NCBI GenBank assembly: GCA_900541355.1
Contig: UQJU01000006.1
Span: 1-58,674, forward strand
Length of the DNA: 58,674 bases
Reading direction: 5' to 3'
DNA from: Candidatus Avelusimicrobium fimicolum
GTDB taxonomy: Bacteria > Elusimicrobiota > Elusimicrobia > Elusimicrobiales > Elusimicrobiaceae
In this document: positions 40,804 to 48,639 of the stretch, in pieces
Layout: every line of letters begins with the position of its first letter
How positions within the stretch are numbered: the first letter of the stretch is position 1
Position numbers and translations under genes: made by a program
The notes under the pieces: model-generated
What the model saw: the letters and a program-made list of their open reading frames with translations, nothing else
Database searches by the model: none
Told to the model about the DNA's origin: nothing

Positions 40804-41724
40804 TTATTTAAAATAGTTGCGCGGATTAACGGCTTGTCCGTCTTTCCACACCTCGTAATGCAAATGCGTGCCGGTGGAACGTCCGCTAGAACCCATAGTG
40901 GCGATTTTATCGCCGCGCTTCACCACATCACCCGCCTTTACGCGGATACCCGTGGTGTGGGCATAAAGCGTGGAATAACCAAGCCCGTGGTCCACCAAAA
41001 TAGCCTGTCCGTAACTGGGGACCCACCCCGCGTGGCGCACCACACCGTCAGCAGTAACCACAATCGGGCTGTCGGGCTTACCCGCAAAATCAAGGCCGTT
41101 ATGACGTTTGGTACTGCGGTGTCCGAACGGGTCCAAGCGGTAACCGAAACCCGAACTGATACGGGCAGAAGACGGCCGGATAGAGGGCGTAGAGTTCAAC
41201 CCCTCGCGGCGGTTGGCAAAGTACCAAGCAATCTCTTGGAACGAAGCCAAACGCGTTTTGGACGCATCTTCAATCACATCAATATATTCCCCAAACTCAT
41301 CTGCATCTAACTCGGTTAAATCTTTATCCCACATTTCTTTAAAGCGGGCATTTTCTTTTTCTTTGGCGGCTTCCCACCCTTTGGGTAAATTGATAAACTT
41401 CCCGCCGGGCATACCCAGCATTTGCCGCATTTGCGTATCGGTGGTGCGGGTAAGGTCCAAGTATTTGCGTCCGCGCTCCAACTCGTCGGCAATGAGTTTC
41501 ATTTTTACACGCATTAAATTGTTTTCGGCCTTGGTAATATTATAGTCGTATGTGCGGATAAAAAAAACAAAACCGCACAGCGTAATTACCAGCCACAGCA
41601 CAAACACCAACACAAGCGTAAGCACGCGCACTTTAAATTTTTTAGAGGCCCCCAGGCGAGGCATTATCAAAATGTCCACCCGTTCCCCCAGCGCACGCAC
41701 CAAATGATTGATTAATTTACCCAT
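40804..41724 (-). CDS. Membrane-anchored M23 (LytM) endopeptidase
   Basis: 306 residues from the ATG at 41724; a TTG 15 codons upstream is not convincing. One membrane segment (about 36-58) is followed by a coiled-coil-like region (about 65-130). The LytM domain (about 195-300) has RHNGLDFAG (His, Asp) and GTHLHYEVW (HXH), all metal ligands present. It cuts peptidoglycan cross-links in the periplasm. Pairing with bactofilin resembles known shape-control modules such as Helicobacter csd1-ccmA. It is divergent from the thioredoxin-like gene. Confidence 0.9.
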   Translation of the reverse strand: MGKLINHLVRALGERVDILIMPRLGASKKFKVRVLTLVLVFVLWLVITLCGFVFFIRTYDYNITKAENNLMRVKMKLIADELERGRKYLDLTRTTDTQMRQMLGMPGGKFINLPKGWEAAKEKENARFKEMWDKDLTELDADEFGEYIDVIEDASKTRLASFQEIAWYFANRREGLNSTPSIRPSSARISSGFGYRLDPFGHRSTKRHNGLDFAGKPDSPIVVTADGVVRHAGWVPSYGQAILVDHGLGYSTLYAHTTGIRVKAGDVVKRGDKIATMGSSGRSTGTHLHYEVWKDGQAVNPRNYFK

Positions 41725-41787
41725 CTTTTGTATTCTATCATATACGGAGCCCGCACGGGCAGATTTCAATGCTTTAAGGAGAAAAAG

Positions 41788-42267
41788 ATGAAAAAGATAT
41801 TTTTAGTAATGGCAGCAGCCCTTTTGTCCACCGCTTGTATGCGCTTGCCGCAGGTGCCGACGCTGGGAGAGTTCACTTTACCCATTTCCGGGCAAAAAAC
41901 CGAGTGGACCTCTACCGATTACGAGGGGAAACCCGTCTTAATCGTATTTATGGGGTCCTGGTGTCCGTATTGCAAAATGGCTATGCCGTTTATTGATGCC
42001 GCCAATGAAAATTTTGGCGGGCAAGTAGAAATTGTGGCTGCTTTCTTAGATGATACCCCCGAACCCGTAGCCAAAGCGGTAAAAGAGCATAATTTTAAAA
42101 CAAAAGCACTCTATAATGCCGGGAATATTGCCGAAAGTATGGAAGTAAGCGGTCTCCCGCACGTAGTGATATTTGACAAAAAGCACAATGCCGTAAAAAT
42201 GTGGGAAGGATTTTCCCCCAGTTTGGGACAAGAAATACACGATTATTTAAAGAAAATCAGCAAATAA
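41788..42267 (+). CDS. TlpA/thioredoxin-fold lipoprotein
   Basis: 159 residues from the ATG at 41788, with AAGGAG eight bases before. The lipobox gives Cys at 17 (LLSTAC). The fold is TlpA/redoxin: GKPVLIVFMGSWCPYCKMAMPF with the redox pair CPYC (about 58-61), and cis-Pro in SGLPHVVIF. It reduces or transfers thiols in the periplasm, for instance for haem or disulfide handling. It is alone on a short transcript ending in a terminator. Confidence 0.88.
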   Translation: MKKIFLVMAAALLSTACMRLPQVPTLGEFTLPISGQKTEWTSTDYEGKPVLIVFMGSWCPYCKMAMPFIDAANENFGGQVEIVAAFLDDTPEPVAKAVKEHNFKTKALYNAGNIAESMEVSGLPHVVIFDKKHNAVKMWEGFSPSLGQEIHDYLKKISK

Positions 42268-42272
42268 CCCTC

Positions 42273-42298
42273 ACCCGCCGCAATCCGGCGGGTATTTT
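42273..42298 (+). terminator. Terminator
   Basis: ACCCGCCG / CGGCGGGT stem with a CAATC loop, then ATTTTAT (weak T-run). Confidence 0.75.
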
Positions 42299-42310
42299 AT
42301 AGGAGACAAT

Positions 42311-44245
42311 ATGGAAATTTTGTGCGTTATTTTGGTGCTGGCCTGCTTGGGGCTGTTTATTTGGTTAGCCATCGTGCAGGGCAACGTAAGCGACCTTGCT
42401 TGGAAAATCGGTAAACTGGAAAAGAAACTGGCGGAATTACAAACCAACAAAGAATTTACCAAAACCAGTAACGAGACCGTTCAACCGGCTCCGTTACCGC
42501 CCGCGCCTGTGGCAGAAAAGCCAACCGACACGGTGGCTCCGCAAGAGATAATCCCTAAACCCCAAAGTGAATTTACCATTGTAAAACTATTTTCTTGGAT
42601 TGGCGGCTTCGCCCTGCTGCTTGCGGCAGGCTTTTGGGTAAAATATGCTCTGGAAAATAACCTCATCTCGCCGCAAATGCGTATCGGCGCGGGGTTACTC
42701 TGCGGGCTTGCCCTGTGGGTGTGCGGGCTACACCTTAAAAACCCAGGTTATAAAACCACGGCCAATACCCTTTGCGGCTGTGGGTTAGCCATTTGCTACC
42801 TGATTGTTTTTGCGGGGCACGCGCTGTATCATTTATTTGGGTTGCCTTTTACCTTTGGGCTAATGGCGTTTACTTCCTTGGCGGCCTTTGGCACCGCCTT
42901 TTATAAGAAAACAGCGTACTTGGGCATACTCGCCCAAATCGGCGCGTTTTTAACGCCGTTTTTATTCTCCGCATCCAACCCCAATTTGCCCTTATTGCTT
43001 GTTTACTTTGTTGGTGCAAACATAGCCGCTTTGGGCACGGCCTACTTACAAAAATGGAACAAGCAATTCATCGTTTCCGCTATCTTTACGGCGTGCTGTT
43101 TGCTGACGGTTCTTGCCGATATAGATACTCCCGGCGCGCAAACGAATTTAATCGCCGGCTTTATTACGCTGTTTGCCTGTTTTTATACGGTTGGGGCCGT
43201 GCTGTTAAAAGACAGCCGCATTTTAACTGCGGGCTTTATCGCGCTTACCATTTGTCTGTTTACCTGTCCGGACAAACCCGGGGCACACCTTTCGGCAGTA
43301 GTGGTGTGGACCGCTATCACCCACCTGCTTTTTGCCGCAGTGCCCTTTGCATTTAAAGAGCGTTTTGCTACGGACAAACTGGCGTGGGGAACCGGATTGC
43401 TTGCGGGCGTTTGCCTGTGCTGTTTTTTGCAATACCGTTTGGACCTGTCTAACGGACTTATTCCGTGGATTTTTGCCGTCATTTATAGTGGCTTAACGGC
43501 CTATGTGTGGCATTGGGACACGCTGGGCAATGAACACCAAAACAAACGGCTGGCTTGGATGCTAGGAACGGTTGTCCTATTTTTAACATTTGGCATTGCC
43601 TCCCAGTTTGAAAAAGGTTGGCTGACCGTGGTACTTGCCTTGGAAGGGTGTGGGCTTATATGGCTCTACCGCCTGCTTTATGTAAAAGCCTTGATAGGCT
43701 TTGGCAAGTGGCTTTTAATCGCCTCCGCCGTGCGCTTGGTCTTAAATCCGGCGGTATTAGATTACTATACGAGCAGTAGCATTTGGAACTGGTTTTTGGC
43801 TACTTACTGCTCTTGTGCGGCCGCTATGTTTGCGGCGGCCAAGGTTTGGCCACAGCCTGAAACGGGCCACACCCGCGCGCTTTTACAAGGGCTTGGCGGA
43901 CTTATTTTATTTGCGTTGCTTAACATAGAAATTGCAGTGGCATATTCCAACGGAGGAATACTGCATTTTGATTTCTTGGGAGAAGTTTCCGCCGCCGCGG
44001 CCTACACGTTGGCTTGGGCGTTAAGCGGTGCGCTCTGCTTGTGCTTTGCACTTAAACAAAAGGGCACTTGGCTGACCAAATCCGGCCTTATCCTTATCGG
44101 TGTGGCCTTAGCCAAACTGTTTTTATGCGACGTGTGGAAACTATCGTTAGGGGCACGGATTATCACGCTTATTGGCGTAGCACTCGTACTGCTGGCGATG
44201 TCTTTCCTCTACCAGCAAGTGCGGCTAAAAATAATGCAAAAATAA
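42311..44245 (+). CDS. DUF2339 polytopic membrane protein
   Basis: 644 residues. An N-terminal segment and short coiled coil (about 26-50) with a Pro-rich stretch (about 58-85) lead into some 16 membrane helices. FSWIGGFALLLAAGFWVKYALENN and RIGAGLLCG are the DUF2339 hallmark. The family is common in Gram-negative bacteria. Its function is unknown, though a transporter or envelope role is likely. AGGAGAC precedes the ATG. Confidence 0.85.
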   Translation: MEILCVILVLACLGLFIWLAIVQGNVSDLAWKIGKLEKKLAELQTNKEFTKTSNETVQPAPLPPAPVAEKPTDTVAPQEIIPKPQSEFTIVKLFSWIGGFALLLAAGFWVKYALENNLISPQMRIGAGLLCGLALWVCGLHLKNPGYKTTANTLCGCGLAICYLIVFAGHALYHLFGLPFTFGLMAFTSLAAFGTAFYKKTAYLGILAQIGAFLTPFLFSASNPNLPLLLVYFVGANIAALGTAYLQKWNKQFIVSAIFTACCLLTVLADIDTPGAQTNLIAGFITLFACFYTVGAVLLKDSRILTAGFIALTICLFTCPDKPGAHLSAVVVWTAITHLLFAAVPFAFKERFATDKLAWGTGLLAGVCLCCFLQYRLDLSNGLIPWIFAVIYSGLTAYVWHWDTLGNEHQNKRLAWMLGTVVLFLTFGIASQFEKGWLTVVLALEGCGLIWLYRLLYVKALIGFGKWLLIASAVRLVLNPAVLDYYTSSSIWNWFLATYCSCAAAMFAAAKVWPQPETGHTRALLQGLGGLILFALLNIEIAVAYSNGGILHFDFLGEVSAAAAYTLAWALSGALCLCFALKQKGTWLTKSGLILIGVALAKLFLCDVWKLSLGARIITLIGVALVLLAMSFLYQQVRLKIMQK

Positions 44246-44273
44246 AAATATAATTTTAACAGGAGTTAAGTTG

Positions 44274-45281
44274 ATGAAAAATTTTTATAAAAGAGGACTT
44301 GCTATTCTTGCGCTGGCCTTTCTAATGGCACCCATTGGACAAGGTAAAAATAATACGCCAGCGGCACAGCCCACCAAGTTAGAGATTTCTATGTTGCAAG
44401 AGTTGGAGAAAGATTCCCTTTCCTTGGCAAAAATGAAGCAATACATACAAATGGGAGCAAGATTAGAAGTAAAAAATGAAAAAGGCAGCACGCCCCTAAT
44501 ATTGGCCGCCTATAATGGAAATTATCCGATAGCGCTTTATTTGGTTAAAAAAGGGGCTAATGTAAATGCGGTCAATAACAATAAGGACACGCCTCTTATA
44601 TTAGCAGCAAGCCATAAACATTTTTGTGTCAAAGAACATATTGATTTAGTTAAATTGCTTGTGGCAAATGGAGCAAACATAAATTACGATTCCGGAATGG
44701 GCTTTTCCGCCTTGGGACAAACAAGTTATACCGGGCACGTGGAAATAGCCAAATTTTTAATTAATAACGGTGCAAAAGTAAATGCTGGGGAAATTTCCCC
44801 ATTATGGTGGGCGGCTTTTGCTGGTAATTTAAGAATGATGGAAGATTTAATTCAATATGGGGCGGATATTAATCAAAAGGGCCTTATCAACAACAAACAA
44901 GTTCCTCTAACTTGGTGGGCAATTATAAACAAAAATATTCCGGTTCTCTCTTTCGCGCTCAATCACGGAGCAAACCCAAATGCTTTTTTTGAAGAAGAGC
45001 CATTACTATTTACGGCCATTTTGCAAGAACAATGGAGGGCGGTTGAACTATTGGTTTTAGCAGGAGCCAATGTAAACGCAAAAGACGAGGGCGATACGCC
45101 ACTTATATTTGCTGTCATAGGGGAAAACCAGGCTTTAATGAAATATTTGATAGAACACGGCGCAGATGTAAATCTGTGTAATGATAAAAAACGAACCCCT
45201 TTATTTTATGCAACAAATCCTACACTTGCCAATTATCTAAAAGGGAAAGGGGCAACCCTTACCTGTTCAACTTTCAAATAG
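44274..45281 (+). CDS. Exported ankyrin-repeat protein
   Basis: 335 residues from the ATG at 44274 with AGGAG upstream. An N-terminal signal-like stretch (1-22) is followed by about seven to eight ankyrin repeats (about 60-325), each with the G-TPL-AA and V--L---GA-VN pattern (for example GSTPLILAAYNGNYPIALYL). They end in a short tail with one Cys. The protein would bind a partner in the envelope; which one is unknown. Its AT-rich codons resemble the island genes more than the neighbours. Confidence 0.85.
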   Translation: MKNFYKRGLAILALAFLMAPIGQGKNNTPAAQPTKLEISMLQELEKDSLSLAKMKQYIQMGARLEVKNEKGSTPLILAAYNGNYPIALYLVKKGANVNAVNNNKDTPLILAASHKHFCVKEHIDLVKLLVANGANINYDSGMGFSALGQTSYTGHVEIAKFLINNGAKVNAGEISPLWWAAFAGNLRMMEDLIQYGADINQKGLINNKQVPLTWWAIINKNIPVLSFALNHGANPNAFFEEEPLLFTAILQEQWRAVELLVLAGANVNAKDEGDTPLIFAVIGENQALMKYLIEHGADVNLCNDKKRTPLFYATNPTLANYLKGKGATLTCSTFK

Positions 45282-45317
45282 AAAAACCGGCCCGGAGCAA
45301 ATGCCCCAGGCCTTTTT
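45282..45317. terminator. Bidirectional terminator between the ankyrin and pilin genes
   Basis: AAAAA..GGCC / GGCCTTTTT with a 15-base centre between convergent genes. Confidence 0.75.
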
Positions 45318-45318
45318 A

Positions 45319-45789
45319 TTATTTAACCAAATAGCAATTATAACCGCTTTCGGTGGAGCAGGTTTCGGCCTCGCTGTTTGTTAGCCCTTTGCAAAAGGTA
45401 TTGCCCGCCGTATCGCCCTTGGGAGTGTGGCAATAAAGGCCTTGCCCCGGTAAAACAATAAGCCATCTTCCGCTATATTGCCGACGGCTAATATGCGGCA
45501 CGCCGCCCGTGCCAAAATGATATGTAAAATTTTTAGTAGTATATTGCGTTCCGGCCGTATTTCCCGTACCGGGAAGTGTAATATCCAAATCATTATAACT
45601 GGTGGCATAACTGCCGTTTGCCATTTTATAGACTTCCTGTGCCTGATAAATAGACTTTCCCACCGCCAGGGCTTCCGTCCAACGGCTTTTTTCTACGGCT
45701 TTTTCGTACTGTGGCACAGCAACCGCCGCCAAAATACCAATAATCAATACCACTACCAACAGTTCAATGAGGGTAAAACCTTTCTTCAT
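45319..45789 (-). CDS. Type IV pilin-like protein (attenuated leader)
   Basis: 156 residues. The leader MKKG is followed by FTLIELLVVVLIIGILAAVAV and PQYEKAVEKSRW, nearly the same as the pilin at 29651-30160, so the two are paralogues. The C-terminal domain differs. It has six cysteines: YCHTPKG, TFCKG, AETC, STES, YNCYLVK and others may pair. AAAGGAG precedes the ATG. Upstream is RNA copy B, which ends in a terminator about 20-30 bases before the start, so expression is likely controlled by transcription attenuation. Confidence 0.88.
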   Translation of the reverse strand: MKKGFTLIELLVVVLIIGILAAVAVPQYEKAVEKSRWTEALAVGKSIYQAQEVYKMANGSYATSYNDLDITLPGTGNTAGTQYTTKNFTYHFGTGGVPHISRRQYSGRWLIVLPGQGLYCHTPKGDTAGNTFCKGLTNSEAETCSTESGYNCYLVK

Positions 45790-45811
45790 ATTTTCTCCTT
45801 TTGTTTTTGGA

Positions 45812-46062
45812 AAAAATATAACAAAAACGGCTGTTATATTTGAGCCATTCCGAGTAACCCAAATACAAACAGCCGCGGTTTATTGCCACCCGAAGGCGGC
45901 AATAAACACTCGGCACAAAACCGCCGGGTAATTAGTCCGGCAATCTTGCGCCTAAATCGGCTGTTTTTGGACTCGGAATGTGCATTTTTCAATGCTCGCC
46001 GTATTCTGCATACGGTTCCAAAAACAGATTAAATTTTTGAACCTTTACAGGCTTTGTGCAAC
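45812..46062 (-). promoter_or_regulatory. Pseudoknotted attenuator-like RNA, copy B, leader of the pilin gene
   Basis: A perfect -10 TATAAT (46069-46074, minus strand) starts the leader. P1 is CTGTTTTTGG (46018-46027) with CCAAAAACAG (45961-45970), enclosing hairpins CCGTAT/ATACGG and GCATT/AATGC. The shared hairpin GCCGGACTAATTACCCGGC spans 45923-45941. An arm GTTTATTGCC/GGCAATAAAC follows (45878-45907). The terminator pairs CGGCTGTT..TATTTG with CAAATA.AACAGCCG (45828-45875) and has a T-rich end. Its loop ACTCGGAATG (45846-45855) is the exact complement of CATTCCGAGT (45971-45980). AAACAGCCG after P1 can also pair with CGGCTGTTT of the terminator: a switch. Coordinates are given on the plus strand. 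Confidence 0.8.
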
Positions 46063-46069
46063 TATTTAA

Positions 46070-47374
46070 TTATAACAAAAAGCCACGGGTAATTTGCGGA
46101 TCTTCCATACACAAATAAACGTGCGCTTTGGGAAATGCCTTGCGCAAAAGCGGCACTAAAAAGCGGTACGCTTCCACGCGCTGACCATCGCCGTAGCGCA
46201 TTTTTCCGTCAAAATCTAACAGGAATTCCCCGTCCAAAATCGTATTGTCCGGAAAGCGGTTTTCCACCATTTTTTTAAGTTCCCGGCTAAACCGCAAGGT
46301 TCCCACACTAATCCAAGCCACCTTATCATTAGGCAAAACGTCGGCCATTTCCTGTACAGTGCGTGCATAGTCCGGCTGGTATCCGTCGTAAATAACGACC
46401 GGGTCAAAATGAAAACCCAACCGATACCCGGCCCGGGCCACTTGGCTGGCCGCCGCCAAACGCGCGGATAATTGGGGCGTAAAATGTTCGGCATAGTCCG
46501 TAATTTTAGCGGAATTTACCGACCACGAAACAACCACATTTTCGCATCCGCCCGCTTGCAACAGGCCGCCAATATTCACACTCTTGGTTTTAAATTCAAA
46601 TTGCAAGTGCGGGCGCGCGCGGAAGAACGGCACAATTTTTTGGGAATACTGGGTTAAATCATCAAACACCAAGGAATCGGTAAACTCCCCACTGCCGATA
46701 CGGGGACGGTCAAACGGCCCTTTGTTAAAAGATGCCCCGTCAATTTTTGTCAAAAATTCCTCCACATTGGCCGGGAGTAATACTGCGTGCAAATTTTGGT
46801 ATTGTTGTAAAAAACAATATTCACACTCAAAACGGCACCCAAACCCCAAATTAATTAAATTGTAGCCACACCCCGCCGCCGCACACGAACACGGACAAGG
46901 CTTTAAAAAATCGTACTTTTCGCGGTGGATAAACAAAGTTTCCAAACGCTTGGAAAAGTTGGGGCTGCCCACTTGGGTTTTTCCGTCCGTCTCCTTAAAA
47001 TTTGCCTTGGGAAAAGCGGCCCGCGCCCGGTCGGCCAATTCACTATCCGCTACTGATTTTTCAATATAGACGGTTTTGGGATAAAAGGGACGGACGGTTA
47101 AGTCCGCACGCAAAGCCGGGTCTAACTCCAATTTAGGCAGGTAAAACCGGTTTTTGGGTGCGGTCTTAAAATTGACGGGATACCGCCGCGCCAGGAGTTG
47201 CTTTTTTACGCCTTCAAAGGTTAAATTTTTTTGTGCCGGTACGACCGCTTGCGGGTCCGCATTTTCCCTTTTGCAAATTTCATACACCAAGCGTGATAAT
47301 TCTCGCAGTTTATTGACACCCAAGGCGGGTAAAAGGGTCAGTAAATATTTTTCTATTTCATCAGGCAGGTACAC
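46070..47374 (-). CDS. Spore photoproduct lyase-like radical SAM protein
   Basis: 434 residues. The radical SAM motif is CX3CX2C in GFGCRFECEYCFLQQY. Just before it come LKPCPCSCAAAGCGYN and NLGFGC, the SPL-type signature, including the KPCP cysteine used by B. subtilis SPL. The rest follows the SPL barrel (GSGEFTDSLVFDDLT, then ARAGYRLGFHFDPV). SPL repairs UV thymine dimers in spore DNA; homologues also occur in non-spore-formers, where the lesion or substrate is unclear. It overlaps the aldo/keto reductase end by 22 bases. Confidence 0.82.
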   Translation of the reverse strand: MYLPDEIEKYLLTLLPALGVNKLRELSRLVYEICKRENADPQAVVPAQKNLTFEGVKKQLLARRYPVNFKTAPKNRFYLPKLELDPALRADLTVRPFYPKTVYIEKSVADSELADRARAAFPKANFKETDGKTQVGSPNFSKRLETLFIHREKYDFLKPCPCSCAAAGCGYNLINLGFGCRFECEYCFLQQYQNLHAVLLPANVEEFLTKIDGASFNKGPFDRPRIGSGEFTDSLVFDDLTQYSQKIVPFFRARPHLQFEFKTKSVNIGGLLQAGGCENVVVSWSVNSAKITDYAEHFTPQLSARLAAASQVARAGYRLGFHFDPVVIYDGYQPDYARTVQEMADVLPNDKVAWISVGTLRFSRELKKMVENRFPDNTILDGEFLLDFDGKMRYGDGQRVEAYRFLVPLLRKAFPKAHVYLCMEDPQITRGFLL

Positions 47375-48291
47375 GGTATTCCCTCCAAATATAATAATTG
47401 CTGCGCGGATAATAACACCTCTGCGCCCAATACGTTTTGACGCACCTGTTCGGGCTTTCTGGCCCCTAAAAGCACGCTAGTTGCCCCGGTAGCCAAGGCC
47501 CACGCGGCAGCCACCGCACCGGGCGGGACGCCTAATTCTTGGGCTACATTTTTTACACGCAAAACAGTTTTATTGGCTTCCTCAAAAGCAGGGCCACGGT
47601 AACATTTATAAAAATAATTGCGGGCATCTGCACGGCGAAAATTGGGGGCTTTTTTATATTTTCCGCTTAATATTCCCCCGCATAAAGTGCCATAGCCGAT
47701 AAAACCTGTGCCCCATTCGCGACAAACAGAAAAAATGCTTTTTCCTTTTTGCGGGTGCAAAAGAGAATATTCGTTTTGTACGCTGGCGAGTGGAAACTTT
47801 CCACAGGCTTGGCGCAAGTCATCTGCCGAAAAATTACACACGCCTATATACCGGATTTTACCTTGCTCTTGCAATTTAGTTAAAGTTTCCAGGGCCGATT
47901 CTAGCGGGATTTTTGGGTCTAAATAGTGGATTTGATACAAATCTAAATAATCGGTCTGTAAACAGGCAAGCGAAGTTTCCAATTGGCGGATAATAGTTTG
48001 CGGGGATAAGTCGTGGTCCGTCCAAGAACCGTTTTTGATAAGGCCGCATTTGCTGGCCAACAGCACTTGCTGTCTGCGCCCTTTTAACGCGCGCCCAAGC
48101 AAGGTTTCACTTTCGCCATAAATAGGCGCGGTATCCACCCAATTAATGCCTGTGTCTAGCGCAGCGGACACGGTGTTTACCACATCCTGCTCGTCCGTTA
48201 TCCCCCAATCTAACCCGCCACCAAAAGCCCAACCGCCCAGGCCCATAGCGGAAAGTGATAACTCCGTTCGTCCCAAGCGGTTGTATTTCAT
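47353..48291 (-). CDS. Aldo/keto reductase
   Basis: 312 residues. RLGRTELSLSAMGLGGWAFGG, catalytic Asp and Tyr in VDTAPIYG, Lys in ASKCG, and the late ATGATSVLLGARKPEQ cofactor region define the family. It reduces aldehydes or ketones with NADPH in the cytosol. Its N-terminal half has the usual cluster found in AKR11/12-like proteins. It is joined to the SPL-like gene in one run. Confidence 0.9.
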   Translation of the reverse strand: MKYNRLGRTELSLSAMGLGGWAFGGGLDWGITDEQDVVNTVSAALDTGINWVDTAPIYGESETLLGRALKGRRQQVLLASKCGLIKNGSWTDHDLSPQTIIRQLETSLACLQTDYLDLYQIHYLDPKIPLESALETLTKLQEQGKIRYIGVCNFSADDLRQACGKFPLASVQNEYSLLHPQKGKSIFSVCREWGTGFIGYGTLCGGILSGKYKKAPNFRRADARNYFYKCYRGPAFEEANKTVLRVKNVAQELGVPPGAVAAAWALATGATSVLLGARKPEQVRQNVLGAEVLLSAQQLLYLEGIPCTCLMK

Positions 48292-48312
48292 AAAGCAATC
48301 AATACCGGCCGG

Positions 48313-48606
48313 TTATGCTTGCGGCATACCAAAACTGCCCATCGCTTGCGCGGCCATACCTTGACTATCGCGTACGGCTTTATTGATAACGGCCTTCAAA
48401 TCTTCGGCGATTTCGGCTTCTCCAAAGTTTTTAATAAGCGCATCCACGCGCACTTCTTTCACTTCCTGCGAGCCGGAAATGGTTACTTCAAACAAATGGC
48501 GCGGGCTATCCACTTTAATTACCATATTGTCCAAGCGTTTTTTGATTTCTTCCATTTGGCTTTTAAGTTTCCACAAATCTTTTAATTGTCCTAATTTATC
48601 AAACAT
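48313..48606 (-). CDS. ybaB: YbaB/EbfC nucleoid-associated protein
   Basis: 97 residues. Helix-strand pattern with a middle SGSQEVKEVRVD and a final MAAQAMGSF. It binds DNA as a tweezers-like dimer. Such genes often lie beside recR or dnaX; here it is next to addA instead, which still links it to recombination. AAGGAGAG precedes the ATG. Confidence 0.85.
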   Translation of the reverse strand: MFDKLGQLKDLWKLKSQMEEIKKRLDNMVIKVDSPRHLFEVTISGSQEVKEVRVDALIKNFGEAEIAEDLKAVINKAVRDSQGMAAQAMGSFGMPQA

Positions 48607-48639
48607 AATCTCTCCTTCTAATTTTTTATATTGTAACTT

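Noticed and set aside
45812..46062. Cyclic-di-GMP riboswitch in front of the pilin
   Set aside because: The GEMM-I conserved strings (for example GGGCAAACC or GACGCAAAGCC) are absent, and the fold differs.
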